The notes under the pieces are model-generated. The model was given only the letters and a program-made list of their open reading frames with translations, was not told the DNA's origin and ran no database searches. Position numbers and translations under genes: made by a program. 64,000 bases of DNA from Meconema thalassinum (Eukaryota > Arthropoda > Insecta > Orthoptera > Tettigoniidae): contig OX336396.1 in assembly GCA_946902985.2 (NCBI GenBank), positions 237,414,297 to 237,478,296 on the forward strand, written 5' to 3'. How positions within the stretch are numbered: the stretch's first letter is position 1; every line of letters begins with the position of its first letter. This document shows positions 31,714-41,479 of this stretch, piece by piece.

Positions 31714-31800
31714 TGTTGTTTTAAGGGGCCTAACATCTAGGTTATCGGCCCCTAATGGTTTGGGTGATCGTGAAGATGATAATGAAATGTAAACTATAAC
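31714..31800 (+). repeat. Short dispersed repeat N, copy 1
   Basis: TTTTAAGGGGCCTAACATCT...TATCGGCCCCTAATGG, matched at 44431-44530. The match extends into flanking sequence, so this is a fragment of a longer repeat. Confidence 0.5.
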
Positions 31801-31809
31801 TAAAAACTA

Positions 31810-32465
31810 ACTACTAACTTATATACTAGAAGAAGAAATGGAAAGCAAAAGGAGAATAAGGCAAATAAAGGACAGGAGGAAAAGAAATGCCCTCAACCCT
31901 CGAAGAATGCGGATTGAGGGACTTGGAAGGAAGGAGAGCCATGAAAGGCAGATAGGAAAGTGAAAGAGGAGAGGGTCCAGCCCACAGGTAAGGGACAAAA
32001 GGGGTAAACCGGAACCAGCTCAGGAATCCTTCGGGGTCGCCAACTCCCGAATTCACTAGCTGTGAGCCCCTGAGGGTGTAGTAATATCTAGGGTGCACCA
32101 GAAGTGGTGGGGCTACATACACCCTGCCTCCTTGAGGGCCTTGAGCAGAAGGCAGGAGGTAAAAGGAAAAGAAAAAGAAGGCTGACCCCTCGCAGAAGGA
32201 GGGTATCAGAAAAGATGAGACAAGGGCCAATTAAGGCGGGAAAGGAAGAGACTCCCTAGGCTTCGGATACCCTAATACCGTCGGGGTCGGAAGAGAACAA
32301 GAGTTGACCAAGTGAGGTCGACAGGAAAGAAGACAGGGAGGAGCCCGGCACAAGTAAGTGGAAGCAATGCCGGACTCGGCTGGGGTCCCGTGGTCGCCAA
32401 CCCACGTCCCACTAGATGTGAGCCCCTGGGGGACGTAAAAGAGAATACGGGTACTGTAATCTACC
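31810..32465. repeat. Dispersed repeat J, copy 1
   Basis: A purine-rich region containing two similar segments about 0.36 kb apart (GGGGTCGCCAACTCCCG...GTGAGCCCCTGAGGG and GTGGTCGCCAACCCACG...GTGAGCCCCTGGGGG). 32175-32440 matches 46545-46815 on the same strand. Its open stretches on the minus strand reflect biased composition. Confidence 0.65.
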
Positions 32466-32717
32466 ATCTATAAATTAGGAATTACACACTTGTCCAGTTG
32501 AAGCCATGGAAAGTTATAAACTACTCGTGGATGTACAATAAACATGAGCTAGCTGAGTCCTTGGGTATGCTCGAGGTGAACTGGAATACAAAGTTCTCTG
32601 AAAGACCACAGGCGCCAAGTTATTACAGTCATTTAACGATGATCGCGAGGGACCATTGGCTGTGCTATGAAATATTCAGAAAATGATGACTACTGTTCTT
32701 TTTATCCTATTTTCATC

Positions 32718-32830
32718 ATATGAGATCACCTTTTGTCCGTGTGTGTCCCATAATACAATCTAAACGGTTGGAGCGATTTCCACGAAACTCAGTAAAAACT
32801 TATATATTTCGCGGATATCGTTAAAACCAA
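32718..32830 (+). repeat. 5' fragment of a Helentron-like element
   Basis: ATGAGATCACCTTTTGTCCG, GTGTGTGTCCC and AATCTAAACGGTTGGAGCGA match the 5' region of the elements at 20550, 36154 and 44550, then the match fades. A truncated or diverged copy. Confidence 0.65.
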
Positions 32831-32844
32831 AAATCTTGGACTCT

Positions 32845-33160
32845 AGTGATATCCAATGAAGACTTGTTGAGGACAACAATCCAACAACCAATTAATGAGC
32901 AGATCAAGGGGATAAAGTGGTGATGGATCAGCCACACATTAAAGAAGCCACAAAGAACTGTTGGAAGGTCAGCGTTTAATTGGAACCCACAAGGGCTCGG
33001 AGAAGTGGTCGCTCAAGAACAACTTGGAGAAGAACTGTGAGCTATGAAAGCAGAGAAAACTAGGAATGCAGTAAAGCGGCTGACCGCCAAAAGGACTTGG
33101 TGCCTTAGGCACCACGAGGTGCAACAGGAAATAGGTTAAGTAAGTCAAAGAATACAAAAT
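32845..33160 (+). pseudogene. LINE (RTE-like?) ORF2 C-terminal fragment
   Basis: The reading shows NEDLLRTTIQQPINEQIKGIKW, WISHTLKKPQRTVGRSAFNW, NPQG, then after a frame break APRGATGNRLSKS, the usual closing string of a common animal LINE group. Stops and frame changes make it dead. It abuts the minisatellite at 33165. Confidence 0.7.
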
Positions 33161-33164
33161 TATA

Positions 33165-34205
33165 AATAATGCAGTGTTTCGTAAATAGATATATGGGGAA
33201 AATATTAAATATAAGAGACGATTTCTTTCTCAAAATGTAAATAGATATATGGGGAAAATATTAAATACAGTATAAGAGACGTTTCCTTTCTTAAAATGTA
33301 AATGGATATAAGTGGGGAAATATTAAATATAAGAGACGTTTTCTTTCTCAAAATGTAAATGGATATAAGGGGGAAATATTAAATGTAAGAGACGATTTAT
33401 TTCTCAAAATATAAATGGATATAATGGGAAAATATTAAATATAAGAATGTTTTTTGTGTGCAAAATGTAAATGGATATAAGGGGAAAATATTATATATAA
33501 GAGACGTTTTCTTTCTCAAAATGTAAATAGATATATGGGAAAAATATTCAATACAGTATAAGAGACGTTTCCTTTATCAAAATGTAAAAGGATATAAGGG
33601 GGAAATACTAAATATAAGAGACGTTTTCTCTCTCAAAATGTAAATGGATATAAGGGGGAAAATATTAAATATAAGAGACGTTTTCTTTCTCAAAATGTAA
33701 ATGGATATAAGGGGGAAAATATTAAATATAAGAGACGTTTTCTTTCTCAAAATGTAAATGGATATAAGGGGGAAAATATTAAATATAAGAGACATTTTCT
33801 TTCTCAAAATGTAAATGGATATAAGGGGGAAATATTAAATATAAGAGACGATTTATTTCTCAAAATGTAAATAGATATAATGGGAAAATATTAAATATAA
33901 GAATGGTTTTTTTGGTGCAAAATGTAAATGGATATAAGGGGGAAATATTAAATATAAGAGACGTTTCCTTTCTCAAAATGTAAATGGATATAAGGGGGAA
34001 AGTATTAAATATAAGAGACGTTTTCTTTCTCAAAATGTAAATGGATATAAGGGGAAAATATTAAATATAAGAGACGTTTTCTTTTTCAAAATGTAAATGG
34101 ATATAAGGGGGAACATATTACATATAAGAGACGTTTTCTTTCTCAAAATGTAAATGGATATAAGGGGAAAATATTAAATATAAGAGACGATTTCTTTCTC
34201 AAAAT
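33165..34205. repeat. Minisatellite, about 18 units of 57 bp
   Basis: Unit: AAATGTAAATGGATATAAGG...GAAAATATTAAATATAAGAG...ACGTTTTCTTTCTC. Variant units (ATACAGTATAAGAG at units 2 and 7; AAGAATG-TTTTT...GTGCAAAATG at units 5 and 13) show a patchy higher-order pattern. Because 57 is a multiple of three, several units stay open on the minus strand and repeat a 19-residue string. Confidence 0.95.
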
Positions 34206-34406
34206 CCTTAGGTAGGTTTAGCCTGCGTGGTGAGTAGCAGACAGTGGCGTACCAACAGGTTTTTTAGGGTTGAACCCCCTCCAAATCCATTTGTATATCT
34301 GAATCCTAACATTGTACCTCCTATCACCTGTTAAATGTTTTTCACTACCGCCAATGAGGCTTCTTTACTCAGAAGGAGCCCACTTCGTTTGCCGTGTACA
34401 TTTATT

Positions 34407-34806
34407 TGTTGCTGATTATTTAGAGGCTTTGCAACATCGTGTTCATGTAGCCCCATGCACGTGGGTGTGAGTGTGTGTAGAATTTGTCTGATAACCTGCG
34501 TCATTGTTTTGTCTGTACTAGGGTGTGTGTAAATGAGGTAGGATTTGGGTTGGAATCAGCCGTGGCCTTAAGTTGGGTACCATTCTGGCATTTTCCTGGA
34601 GTAGAAGTGGGGAAAACACGGAAAACCACTTCCAGCATGGCTGAGGTAGGACTCAAACCCGTCTCTCCTCAGTTTTGCTTCACGAGGCTGAGTGTGCAAC
34701 GTTGCAGCTCTCAGACCAGAATTACATTTCTTGGCCGAGTCGGGAATCGAACCCGAGCCTCCGCGGTGACAGCTAAGAATGCTAACCACTACGCAAAGAG
34801 GCGGGC
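34407..34806 (-). mobile_element. SINE family G, full length
   Basis: Minus strand: box A TAGTGGTTAGC, box B GGTTCGATTCCC, a body with the shared core (GGTTTTCCGTGTTTTCCCC, GGAAAATGCC, AAGGCCACGGC), and a tail GGTTATCAGACAAATTCTAC...GGGGCTACATGAACAC that is the E2 tail module. TSD GTACATTTATT (34396-34406 and 34807-34817). Confidence 0.9.
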
Positions 34807-35273
34807 GTACATTTATTCAGTTAATTGTATGCAGACAAAGCCTTCAAGATAGGCAGATTTTGAGAGACTATAGTAATGGCCGTAACAAGATGGACAGCAA
34901 AACTTTATCAGTATATACTATCAATATTATAAGCAGTCACGTGTTGATACTAATGAAACTTTTCAGTGTATGTAGTTACTGTTTTCCATATTTTTAAAAA
35001 TAATTTTGCATATTAGGTGAGGTACTTGAGCCAAACAAGGGGGCATCCATTAATTACGTGAGGCGATTTTGGCGATTTTTCGACCCTGCCCCCCCCCTCC
35101 TCCCATCGCCCCCTCCCCTTGGTGGTCGTGAGATTTTGCTCGACCCCCTCCCCCTCCCCTAATCTCAAGTGAGATTTTTCAAAAAAAAGTATTTTTAATG
35201 TAAATAAGTTAATCTGTGCTTGATTACCTTGGATTTATTAAAACAACAATTTGCTTAATTCCTTTTATTTAAA

Positions 35274-35789
35274 GCAACTTCGGTGACGTAGTTGGTGGCA
35301 TGCTGAGCTTCTATGCCCAAGATCGCGGGTTCAAACCTGGCCAAAGTCGTCAGATTTTTTAAGAGCGTTAAAATCACTCAGTATGCCTTCCTTCGGAGGG
35401 GAAATAAAGCCGGCGGTCCCATGTCATAGATTTATGGCATGTTAAAAAACCTTCCACTAATTACACTTGTGTGAAGCTAAATTATAGGTTAAATTAGACA
35501 AACGCTCTTAGGTTCCAACGTTCGTCGCCAGGAGCCGACTGCGGTGGAGTCTAGTAGCCAAGTTCTGAACTAGTAGTCGTTGGCGGTGGCGTTTGGCGAC
35601 AACAGTAGGAGCTACTTGAAAAATTCAAAGTCTGCAGTCCTTACTTGAATTAAGAAACAGATAACACACACTAATACAGTCATCACAATTAACACCGGTT
35701 ATCAGACAGATTCTACACACACCCAAAGTACACGGAGCTACATGACCGCGTTGTCGCAGACCCTAAACTGAGTAACCAACCAACCAACA
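35274..35789 (+). mobile_element. SINE E2, full length
   Basis: Head GCAACTTCGGTGACGTAG, box B GGGTTCAAACC, E2 tail to CCAACCAAC. TSD TTTTATTTAAA (35263-35273 and 35790-35800). Confidence 0.92.
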
Positions 35790-36153
35790 TTTTATTTAAA
35801 ACTTCTAAGAACGTAGTCTAGAATCACAGTGAGAAAATTGAACAATAAAATACTTAAGTAAGAACTACTAAAATTCGTAAAAGAATATTCATTCTAATTC
35901 AGTCCACAGAGATACATGTATGATTCAAGAGTGACTATTGGAACCAACATTTCCATGTAATTTTCAGTAAAATCATCTGCTCCTTCAACCTCGCTCTGAT
36001 TTAGGCACTCTAAACCGTTATCAGCAGGGCTCGGATTTTTAGGTAAATACATATTGTTTATGTAAATACATATTTTAAGAATTATTTCTATAAATACATA
36101 AATTCCAGCTTTTCACTTATTAGGTAATAAAAATACATAATATTTACATTTTT

Positions 36154-37649
36154 AGCCTATTTTCAATTTTGAAAAAATAGGCTTATGAGATCACCTTTTG
36201 TCCGTGTGTGTGTGTGTGATTCGTGTGTGTGTCCCCCCCCTAATAAAATCGAAACGGCTGGAGCGATTTCAATGAAACTCGGGAAGTTCATAGCACTATT
36301 CCCGGCAACCTCGACCGTGCCCTTCAAATTTTGTTACGTCTCTCCAATCCAACATGGCGGCTGTGCGAAATATTTCACTAGCATTCAATATCTCCGAAAC
36401 TATTACCGATATCGCCCTGAAATTGTGTACGGTGATAAAGGGCACTATTAGAAGTTCACCTATGAGACTTTCAAAAACCTGGTGACTACAAAACCAACAT
36501 GGCGGCCAAGCGAATTTGAGATATTTAAATAGACTTTTCTCGCGATTTAACTATCTAAATGTAATGAAACTTGGTACAGCAAATGTTTATGCACATTGTA
36601 ATGCACTGGAGTCTAATTTAGTTCAATTGTTTACATAACCTCAAAGTGGCGGCTGTGCGAAATATTTCACTGACATTCTATATCTCCGAAACAATTACAG
36701 ATATCACCCTGCAATTTAGTACGGTGATAAAGGGTACTGATACAGGTATACCTATGTATATTTCATAAACCTGTAAAGTACGAAACGAACATGGCGACCA
36801 AGCGAATTTAAAATATTTTAATAGACTTTTCTCGTGATTTAACTCTCTGAGCGCAGTGAAATGTGGTACAGTAATGGATTTTGCAGATTGTAATGCACTG
36901 CCATCTAATTTAATTCAATTGCTTACATAACCTCAAGATGGCGGCTGTGCGAAATTTTAAAATTAAGTTTTAATTTCTTGTGTCGTAATCATGCGATGGA
37001 AGTGAAAGTTTGAATAATGAACCTAGGCAATAATTGTCCTTGAATGGTACATAACTCTATGGCCTATACACATAACACTCCTAAATGGTGAGCTCCCGAA
37101 ATATTTAGACGGTTCTCAATATCTATGAATCTTTTACAGCAACCAAACTGAATTTTTTAATGTTCATAGGGACTATGAACATATGTTCACCTATAGGACT
37201 TTCAGGAACCTTGTGAGCACAAATCCAACATGGCGGCGACGCGAAGTATAAATATTTAAATGGACGTTTCTCGCGAATTAACTATCCGAGTGCCGTGAAA
37301 CGTTGCACGTTAAATGCTTATACATATGTTGATCCACTGGCATCTAATTTATTTCAATGGTTTGCATTATCACATGATGGCTGGTGTGCGTAATTTTAAA
37401 ATCTCGTTTTTACTTCTTGTTGTCTAATCATGCGATTGAAGTTTGAATACCACACGTACACAATAATCTTAATGTAATAGTACAAAAATAAAAATCCAAC
37501 CTGGCGACCATCTGAAATATTTAGACGGTTCTCAATATCTACGAATCTGTTACAGCAATTAAACTGAAATTTTGTATGTTGATTGTGGCAGTTAACATAA
37601 TTAGGATATATGAAAATAGGCTGTATAGTTCTTCACGGAACTACTTGTT
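36154..37649 (+). mobile_element. Helentron-like non-autonomous element, copy 2
   Basis: The best preserved ends. The 5' 30 bp (36154-36183) form a palindrome, AGCCTATTTT paired with AAAATAGGCT. The 3' end has the hairpin TAGTTC-TTCACG-GAACTA (37626-37643) then CTTGTT. AAAATAGGCT recurs near the 3' end as a subterminal inverted repeat. The flanks (ACATTTTT and AAATATCAG) show no duplication. Confidence 0.8.
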
Positions 37650-37880
37650 AAATATCAGTATCTTTCACTTTATTGCATTTTTGTTCTGTGTTACTTCAAC
37701 GGGGAAGAACCTGTGAGCTATCTAATCTTCATACAGAGCATATGTCAGCTTGCAACTGTGTTATTCTTAACTTGTCGCCCCGTGCTACTCACTGTGGAAG
37801 CCGGGGATTTCCTTGTCCATAGTCATATTACACCACGTGCAGTTCACTTCTGGCACTGTAAAGTGTAAGGCAGTTCTACG

Positions 37881-38090
37881 ATGCCTAAAGTAAAAACAAC
37901 TACAAGTTATTGTCTGCAGCAGTATGTTAAAGAATTTAAGGATAATTTTACCTCTGATGGGGGCGTTCAGTTCTGCCAACCATGTGGAAAAGCAATCAAG
38001 GCTGAACAGCGATCTCAAGTTACGCAACACCTCACGGCAAGAAACATATTGCCGCAGTTTCGCACTTTCAGAAGAAGTGTTTCGCGATAG
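37881..38090 (+). pseudogene. hAT transposase N-terminal zinc-finger fragment (CGGBP1-like)
   Basis: 69 codons starting MPKVK, with YVKEFKDNF, FCQPCGKAIK (Cys32, Cys35) and VTQHLTARN (His50). This resembles the BED-type DNA-binding start of hAT transposases related to CGGBP1. A second zinc-ligand His is not seen at the usual place. A TAG ends it and no catalytic domain follows before the TIR at 38329. It could in principle make a short DNA-binding peptide that recognises hAT ends, but nothing shows it is expressed. Confidence 0.65.
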
Positions 38091-38624
38091 TCGTCGGTCA
38101 TTTGTGATGGACAAACTGAAGATGTATCTGCTCGTGAGTTGTAATGCATCAGCAGTCAGTGAAACATAGCATAAATTGCATTCGTGAGTGCTGCATCTTG
38201 TTTATATTCACATTAATAAACTAAATTATAATTAAATATTTTTACTTTTTTGTCACATATTTCAGGTATTTTAAATACATAAAAAATAAATATTTTCCCG
38301 ATTTTTATCACCTAAAAATCCTAGCCCTAGTTATCAGTTATCGCTTGCACACAGAATCTCAGTAGCTCGACGTGTGACAATCCGTGAGGGTCGCACTTTG
38401 CGCGCTGATGCTGCTGGTGCACTTTGCACTATTTAGCCATATTTTAATACTTTATTACTTGATTTAAACCAGTTTTCTCGCATTTTTCACTGTTTCTTGG
38501 GAGGGGGAAAATTACGTGATATTTGCCGAGACCCTCCTCTCCCCCATGTGAGATTGGGTGGGGTTCGGCTCGACCCACTCACACCCCCCGCCCTAAACGC
38601 CTCACTTAATTAATGGACGCCCCC

Positions 38625-39070
38625 TAAAGCCTGGTTCCAAATAAAGCCCATCTGTGATTTTATTAGCAGAATATTCGAAATTCTACAAGATTCAAGCAGC
38701 GCAAGATGTAACCATCTTCGCAATTCTGCACCAGAATAATGTTAGGGGCGACGTGATGCAGCCCGCATTAGCGGCCAACAATTTATAGACTTACAGTATT
38801 AAAATATTCTTGTATGCTGTTCCTGATAGCTACTAGCCTTGAACGGCTAGACTAGAAACTACAACCGTTGAAGCGAACGATTCCGCGCTGTTTGCTTCAG
38901 TCCGAAGCTGTTTTGTTACTATTTCTAAGTATTTTAATAAACCTTCTTAATGTTTTTGAAATTTAACATACATAAACTGGTGTATATAATTTCAAAGAAT
39001 GTGATTTGTAGATTAACATACTGTATTGATATTTTACGCTTAATGTGCATTTCTTTATCTCATTTCTTTA
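38625..39070. other. No recognisable feature
   Basis: AT-rich; nothing identified. Confidence 0.35.
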
Positions 39071-39529
39071 CAAGGGGTGTACAAATGAAAAGGTACGAGA
39101 CGATACTGTGGGTACAATTTATTCGTTATTCAAAAGTAATCATCACAGGCCTGTGCACAGGTGTCCCATTGCTTCACTAGCCGCAGGATTCCCTGTTCCC
39201 AGAAGTCTTGTGGTTGTGACAGGAGCCAATCCTGTACGGTGTTCTCTAGTTTGTCGTCCTTTTGGAAACGTTTTCCCTGGCGATGTTTTTTTAACAGAGC
39301 AAACAGATGAAACAAATGAAAGTCGCTGGGTGTCAAGTCCGGACTGTAGGGCGGATATTCAAGTTGCTCCCACTTGAACGTGGCCAATACACTTTGTGTG
39401 ACGTTATAGACGTGTGGGCGAGCGTTATCATGGAGCAGAATCACTCCCTTCGTGAGCAGTCCAGGCCGTTTGTACTTGATGGACTTGCGTAGGCTACGGA
39501 GTGTCGCACAATACACGTCACTGTTAATG
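39071..39529 (-). pseudogene. mariner transposase C-terminal fragment
   Basis: Minus-strand frame 39130-39516 (128 codons). HDNARPHVYNVTQSVL holds the second catalytic Asp, and YPPYSPDLTPSDFHLF holds the third (DD34D type). The end DFWEQGILRLVKQWDTC is the usual mariner C-terminus. The N-terminal half is missing. The sequence near 39075 (GGGTGTACAAATGAAAAGG) is the likely TIR. A dead 5'-truncated copy. Confidence 0.85.
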
Positions 39530-39632
39530 GTTCGGACGACGAACTAAAGGACACCCTACAGGATTGGCTCCAGTCACAATCACAAGACTTCTGGGAACAG
39601 GGAATCCTGCGCTCAGTGAAGCAATGGTTCCG
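39530..39632 (+). pseudogene. Second mariner C-terminal fragment, opposite strand
   Basis: The plus strand reads DDELKDTLQDWLQSQSQDFW then EQGILRSVKQWF, the same C-terminal segment as the minus-strand fragment beside it but clearly diverged. The two mariner fragments are therefore arranged head to head. Confidence 0.75.
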
Positions 39633-39740
39633 AAGGAAAGCATACATAGGAATTTTTAGCGCTCTTAAAAAATCCGACGACTTCAGCCGAGTTTGAACCC
39701 GAAACCTTGGGTATAGAAGCTCAGCATGCTACCAACTACC
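39633..39740 (-). repeat. SINE E head fragment
   Basis: Plus view: CCGAAGGAAAGCATAC...GAGTTTGAACCCG...CAGCATGCTACCAACTA. Contains the box B region. Tail absent. Confidence 0.75.
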
Positions 39741-39811
39741 CTCCTGCGTACGTCACTCGCAGCAGATGAGAACAAAATGTGAATTTAAATACGTATTGGA
39801 GTTGTCCTTGA

Positions 39812-40145
39812 AAGCCTCCGTGGCTTAGGCGGCAGCACGCCGGCCTCTCACCGCTGGGTCCGTGGTTCAAATCCCGGTCACTCCATGTGAGATCTGTGCT
39901 GGACAAAACGGAGGCAGACAGGTTTTTCTCCGGGTACTCCGGTTTTCCCTGTCGAAATTTCATTCCAGCAACACTCTCCACTGTCATTTCATTTCATCTG
40001 TCATTCATTTAATCATTGCCCCAGAGGAGTGCGTCAGGCCTCGGCAGCCGGCACAGTTCATATCCTCGCCGCTAGATAGGGGCTTCATTCATTCCATTCC
40101 TGACCCGGTCGGAGACTGGAAGCAGGCTGTGGATTTTCATTTTTC
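39812..40145 (+). mobile_element. SINE family I, full length, copy 1
   Basis: Head GCCTCCGTGGCTTAGGCGG (box A) and GTGGTTCAAATCCC (box B), body GGTTTTTCTCCGGGTACTCC, 3' end GGCTGTGGATTTTCATTTTTC. Perfect 17-bp TSD ATTGGAGTTGTCCTTGA (39795-39811 and 40146-40162). Confidence 0.95.
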
Positions 40146-40162
40146 ATTGGAGTTGTCCTTGA

Positions 40163-40440
40163 CTGGACTGTACTATTGTAAATTACATTAAGCTCAGCAG
40201 GCTGGAGCCAATTCTTCCATTCACTACGGATATTTAACATTGATAGTTGGTGATCATGCACTCTATAATACACTGCTGAGAAACACCTACTCTCGTCTTT
40301 AAGTTAATGAAGATCTTGTCTTGTTTGGAGCAGCACTCACCATTAGCAGTCGACGAGCAGCGTTCTAAGTAACCATCTTCTATGATCTCAGGGTACTTAA
40401 TTAATTCTCAACTAAGATTTGTAACGGGGTAAACTAAACC
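40163..40440. other. No recognisable feature
   Basis: Nothing identified. Confidence 0.35.
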
Positions 40441-40590
40441 TCGTGAGGCAGAGCTGACAAGAGGTGGGTTCGTTTCCCGCCTCAGCTATCCTAGAAGTAG
40501 TTTTTTCGTGGTTTCCTACTTCTTCTCGAGGCAAAATACCGAGATCGTACCTCGGCCGCCTCCTCCCCAATCCTAGCCCTGATTTAAAAA
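40441..40590 (+). repeat. SINE F/D-type fragment (box B and core)
   Basis: GTGGGTTCGTTTCCCGCCTC (box B), then TTTTTTCGTGGTTTCCTAC and CGAGGCAAAATACCGAG, the shared core. The end is lost at the border of the long-TIR element. Confidence 0.6.
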
Positions 40591-41034
40591 AATACAGGGC
40601 CATTATCTTTGTGCGCCCCGATAACCACGGCAAGCTAAGCCGACTTTTACTGGCGCCGATCGCGGGTGCGCGTTCACTGTGCAGCCGGTGGTAGACGCGC
40701 ACTTTTACACGTTTACCAAACATGTTCAATAATGTGTACTTACAGTGCTCATAGTCGATGCTGAAAATGTCCTCCCTCTCTTGTAACAAACACCTGGCAT
40801 CTTCTGATGAAAGAATGGACAACAATCTCATCTAATTTTTGTTCAGTAAGAACACAACGTTGTCTGTCAACGTTTTAATTATTCGAATTATGGATGTACA
40901 CACGTTCGCGTAATGTGAATTGGTGTCTAAGCATGACCAACAATCACAGTTATCACAATACTCACTAAACATGCAACACGTCTAAGCTGTGCAGATACAC
41001 GTCCATATGAATGACAAAACATGTGAGAACTAAC

Positions 41035-41174
41035 GATATGAGTCAGCGGAGCGTGGTATTGCGAGGTCCACTCGCTCCGCACCTGGCCAGCCGGCTGAGT
41101 GGACCGCGGCAAACTATTGCGTCATTTGGCTGGCCAGGTGCGGACCTCGCTATGCCCCACTCCAGACTCATATC
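41035..41174. repeat. GC-rich foldback of 140 bp
   Basis: Starts GATATGAGTC and ends GACTCATATC. Inside, GCGAGGTCC and GCACCTGGCCAGCC pair with GGCTGGCCAGGTGC and GGACCTCGC. The stem is about 45-50 bp with a 9-nt insertion on one side and a loop of about 55 nt. The surrounding DNA is AT-rich. MITE-like or a hairpin RNA source; no TSD checked with confidence. Confidence 0.7.
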
Positions 41175-41479
41175 ATTTAGTGAGTTGTCTGAAACAAGAC
41201 GAAAATTTCGAATCATGTTTCTTAATGCCAGTACAAGTATGAGGCTCGCTAAACGATTCAAGAAAACTGGCTCCGTAAATAATAAAAGAAAGTTAACAGA
41301 CAACAAAAACAAGAAGTTCCGTGACGAACTAAAGAGCCTACTTTTCTTAAAATTTAAGATTCATGCCAATGATTAATCTATATGGATCTATCTAGAATAA
41401 TGACGAAATTAAATTGGTAATATCGAAATTTCTAATTAGTTCGAAATACTGTATACCTGGTATAATGTAGCCTAATAGA

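Larger units (their letters stand above)
36025..38329 (+). mobile_element. Non-autonomous hAT element with 8-bp TSD
   Basis: TIRs: CAGGGCTCGGATTTTTAGGT at 36025 and, on the minus strand, TAGGGCTAGGATTTTTAGGT from 38329. Perfect 8-bp TSD GTTATCAG (36017-36024 and 38330-38337), the hAT hallmark. About 1.5 kb of it is a Helentron-like insertion (36154-37649). What remains encodes only an N-terminal zinc-finger fragment (37881-38090). Confidence 0.9.
35039..38624. mobile_element. TIR element with GGGGGC(A/G)TCCATTAATTA ends, host of a nest
   Basis: Left end GGGGGCATCCATTAATTACG at 35039; right end on the minus strand GGGGGCGTCCATTAATTAAG from 38624. Both are followed by GTGAGGCG and then C/G-rich runs. 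After removal of a SINE (35274-35789) and a hAT (36025-38329), only about 0.7 kb belongs to this element, with no transposase. No TSD is obvious. TIRs of this kind are common on invertebrate non-autonomous DNA elements; I do not assign a superfamily. Confidence 0.75.

Noticed and set aside
31705..31783. Fourth tail-only insertion with TSD GATGATAAT
   Set aside because: The second copy at 44431-44530 shares homology beyond the supposed TSD on the right side, so the repeat continues and the match is not a target duplication.
31826..32467. Secreted or membrane protein genes on the minus strand (hydrophobic frames)
   Set aside because: The frames fall in repeat J, which is purine-rich on +, so the minus strand encodes Phe/Leu/Ser/Pro-rich strings by composition. 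Copy 2 at 46545-46830 does not keep the same frame.
33577..33807. Repetitive protein gene on the minus strand
   Set aside because: The open frame is a by-product of a 57-bp unit without stops on that strand; no start or gene context.
33165..34205. CRISPR-like array
   Set aside because: Repeats are contiguous without unique spacers, unit length is 57 bp, and the DNA is eukaryotic. It is a minisatellite.
38950..39069. Helitron-type or promoter element upstream of the mariner fragment
   Set aside because: Only AT-rich sequence; no hairpin or conserved terminus found.
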